Assembly (NCBI GenBank): GCA_938039345.1 | Contig: CALHVB010000164.1 | Span: 1-7,126, forward strand | Length of the DNA: 7,126 nucleotides | Direction of reading: 5' to 3' | DNA from: an uncultured Sediminicola sp. | GTDB taxonomy: Bacteria > Bacteroidota > Bacteroidia > Flavobacteriales > Flavobacteriaceae | Shown: piece by piece, positions 6,683 to 7,126 of the stretch | Layout: every line of letters starts with the position of its first letter | How positions within the stretch are numbered: the stretch's first letter is position 1 | The notes under the pieces: generated by a model | The model's input: only the letters and a program-made list of their open reading frames with translations | Told to the model about the DNA's origin: nothing | The model's database searches: none | Program-made: the position numbers and the translations under genes

Positions 6683-6701
6683 CCTATTAGAGGTCAATAG
6701 G
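6683..6701. repeat. Short inverted repeat upstream of the GC-rich element
   Basis: CCTATT (6683-6688) and AATAGG (6696-6701) are complementary around a 7-nt loop. The adjacent AGGAATTCCT (6676-6685) is a perfect 10-bp palindrome that joins this dyad to the GC-rich element. Together they make up most of the 68-bp gap between the abortive-infection-like gene and the thiolase. No T-tract follows, so it is not a recognisable terminator. Confidence 0.3.
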
Positions 6702-6720
6702 ATTTTAAGTTATTATTTTA

Positions 6721-7126
6721 TTAATCAGTTTTTATTTTCCCGAATCCTTTCAAATTTTTATGAGAGATATCCAATAAATTATCTACATGTAAATTTTCTA
6801 AAAAATCAAATTCGTTAATTAGTTCCTTCATTTTAGGATATTTTGACGCGTTATAAAAATTCAATAATAATTCAGAAAAACTCATTTGGGATTGTAAAAT
6901 ATCTGCATATTGTTGATATTTATTTATAGAAATTATTTTGTTGGGGTTATCAATTATTTCTTCACTTTTCTTTTTTGAGATAAAATTGAGAATATGATAC
7001 AAATTTCTAAAATAATCTCCCAGGTATCTTCCATATGTTTGAAAGAATAAATCATATTTAAATTGAATATGTTCAAGATGATCGTCTGGGCTAATAGGTT
7101 TATTTAATATGCCATCGTATTTATAA
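6721..7126 (-). CDS. Putative phage abortive infection protein (putAbiC-like), C-terminal part
   Basis: The frame is open from the right edge of the window to the TAA at 6721-6723, giving 134 residues of a gene whose start is outside. A shorter reading from a TTG at 7002 is possible, but the conserved part continues upstream of it in the same frame, so that start is rejected. Visible motifs are QTYGRYLGDYFRNLYHIL (residues about 29-46), then KYQQYADILQSQMSFSEL followed by LLNFYN (about 69-92), and FDFLENL. This order (a YFRNLYHIL-like motif, then YADILQSQ-LS-ELLLNFYN, then a FLENL-like motif) is what I associate with the putative phage abortive infection family PF16872. In lactococci, AbiC-type proteins reduce phage yield; the mechanism is not established. 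The composition is very AT-rich and lysine/asparagine-rich, fitting an accessory gene. No membrane segment is visible here; N-terminal ones would lie outside. The family call is by motif recall, without a search. Confidence 0.65.
   Translation of the reverse strand, partial: YKYDGILNKPISPDDHLEHIQFKYDLFFQTYGRYLGDYFRNLYHILNFISKKKSEEIIDNPNKIISINKYQQYADILQSQMSFSELLLNFYNASKYPKMKELINEFDFLENLHVDNLLDISHKNLKGFGKIKTD

Noticed and set aside
6721..7002. A complete 93-residue gene starting at a TTG codon
   Set aside because: The same frame stays open to the window edge and the upstream residues (QTYGRYLGDYFRN) belong to the same conserved motif, so it is the tail of a longer protein.

Overview
The window looks like a chromosomal piece of a marine or environmental Flavobacteriia (Bacteroidota) genome. 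It is strongly AT-rich. It encodes a PorP/SprF-family outer-membrane protein and a protein with the gliding-motility-type (type B) C-terminal sorting domain, both tied to the type IX secretion system (T9SS) that is confined to Bacteroidota. The start codons lack classical Shine-Dalgarno sequences, with one exception. Every gene I can support lies on the minus strand, so transcription runs from high to low coordinates. All plus-strand open frames look like shadows.

Layout in the direction of transcription: (1) 7126-6721, the C-terminal 134 residues of a protein resembling the putative phage abortive infection family (putAbiC); its start lies beyond the window. (2) 6720-6653, a short intergenic stretch with an unusual GC-rich element (tandem TAGCCCCC plus a hairpin) that abuts the next start codon. 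(3) 6652-5462, an acetyl-CoA acyltransferase (thiolase). (4) 5346-3547, a 599-residue acyl-CoA dehydrogenase with a VLCAD/ACAD9-like C-terminal extension, followed by a strong intrinsic terminator at 3489-3536. (5) 3546-3298, a 249-bp AT-rich region with several dyads, serving as the leader of the next unit. (6) 3297-2518, a small secreted protein with one adhesin-type repeat domain, a thrombospondin-type-3 calcium-binding stretch and a type B T9SS sorting domain. (7) 2507-1629, a PorP/SprF-family protein, 10 nt downstream. (8) 1628-1452, a gap without genes. (9) 1451 to beyond position 1, a secreted right-handed beta-helix protein, cut by the window edge after 483 residues.

Functionally there are three blocks. 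The thiolase and acyl-CoA dehydrogenase are the last and first enzymes of the fatty-acid beta-oxidation cycle and probably form one operon ending at the terminator. The small sorting-domain protein and the PorP/SprF protein form a tight two-gene pair, like a miniature version of the SprB-SprF (adhesin plus dedicated T9SS outer-membrane partner) arrangement. The beta-helix protein is probably an exported polysaccharide-active or polysaccharide-binding protein. The possible defence gene at the right edge sits directly upstream of the beta-oxidation genes and may be an accessory insertion. I see no RNA genes, insertion sequences or CRISPR arrays. The most unusual items are the miniature adhesin/PorP pair, the abortive-infection-like gene beside the lipid operon, and the GC-rich element at the thiolase start.
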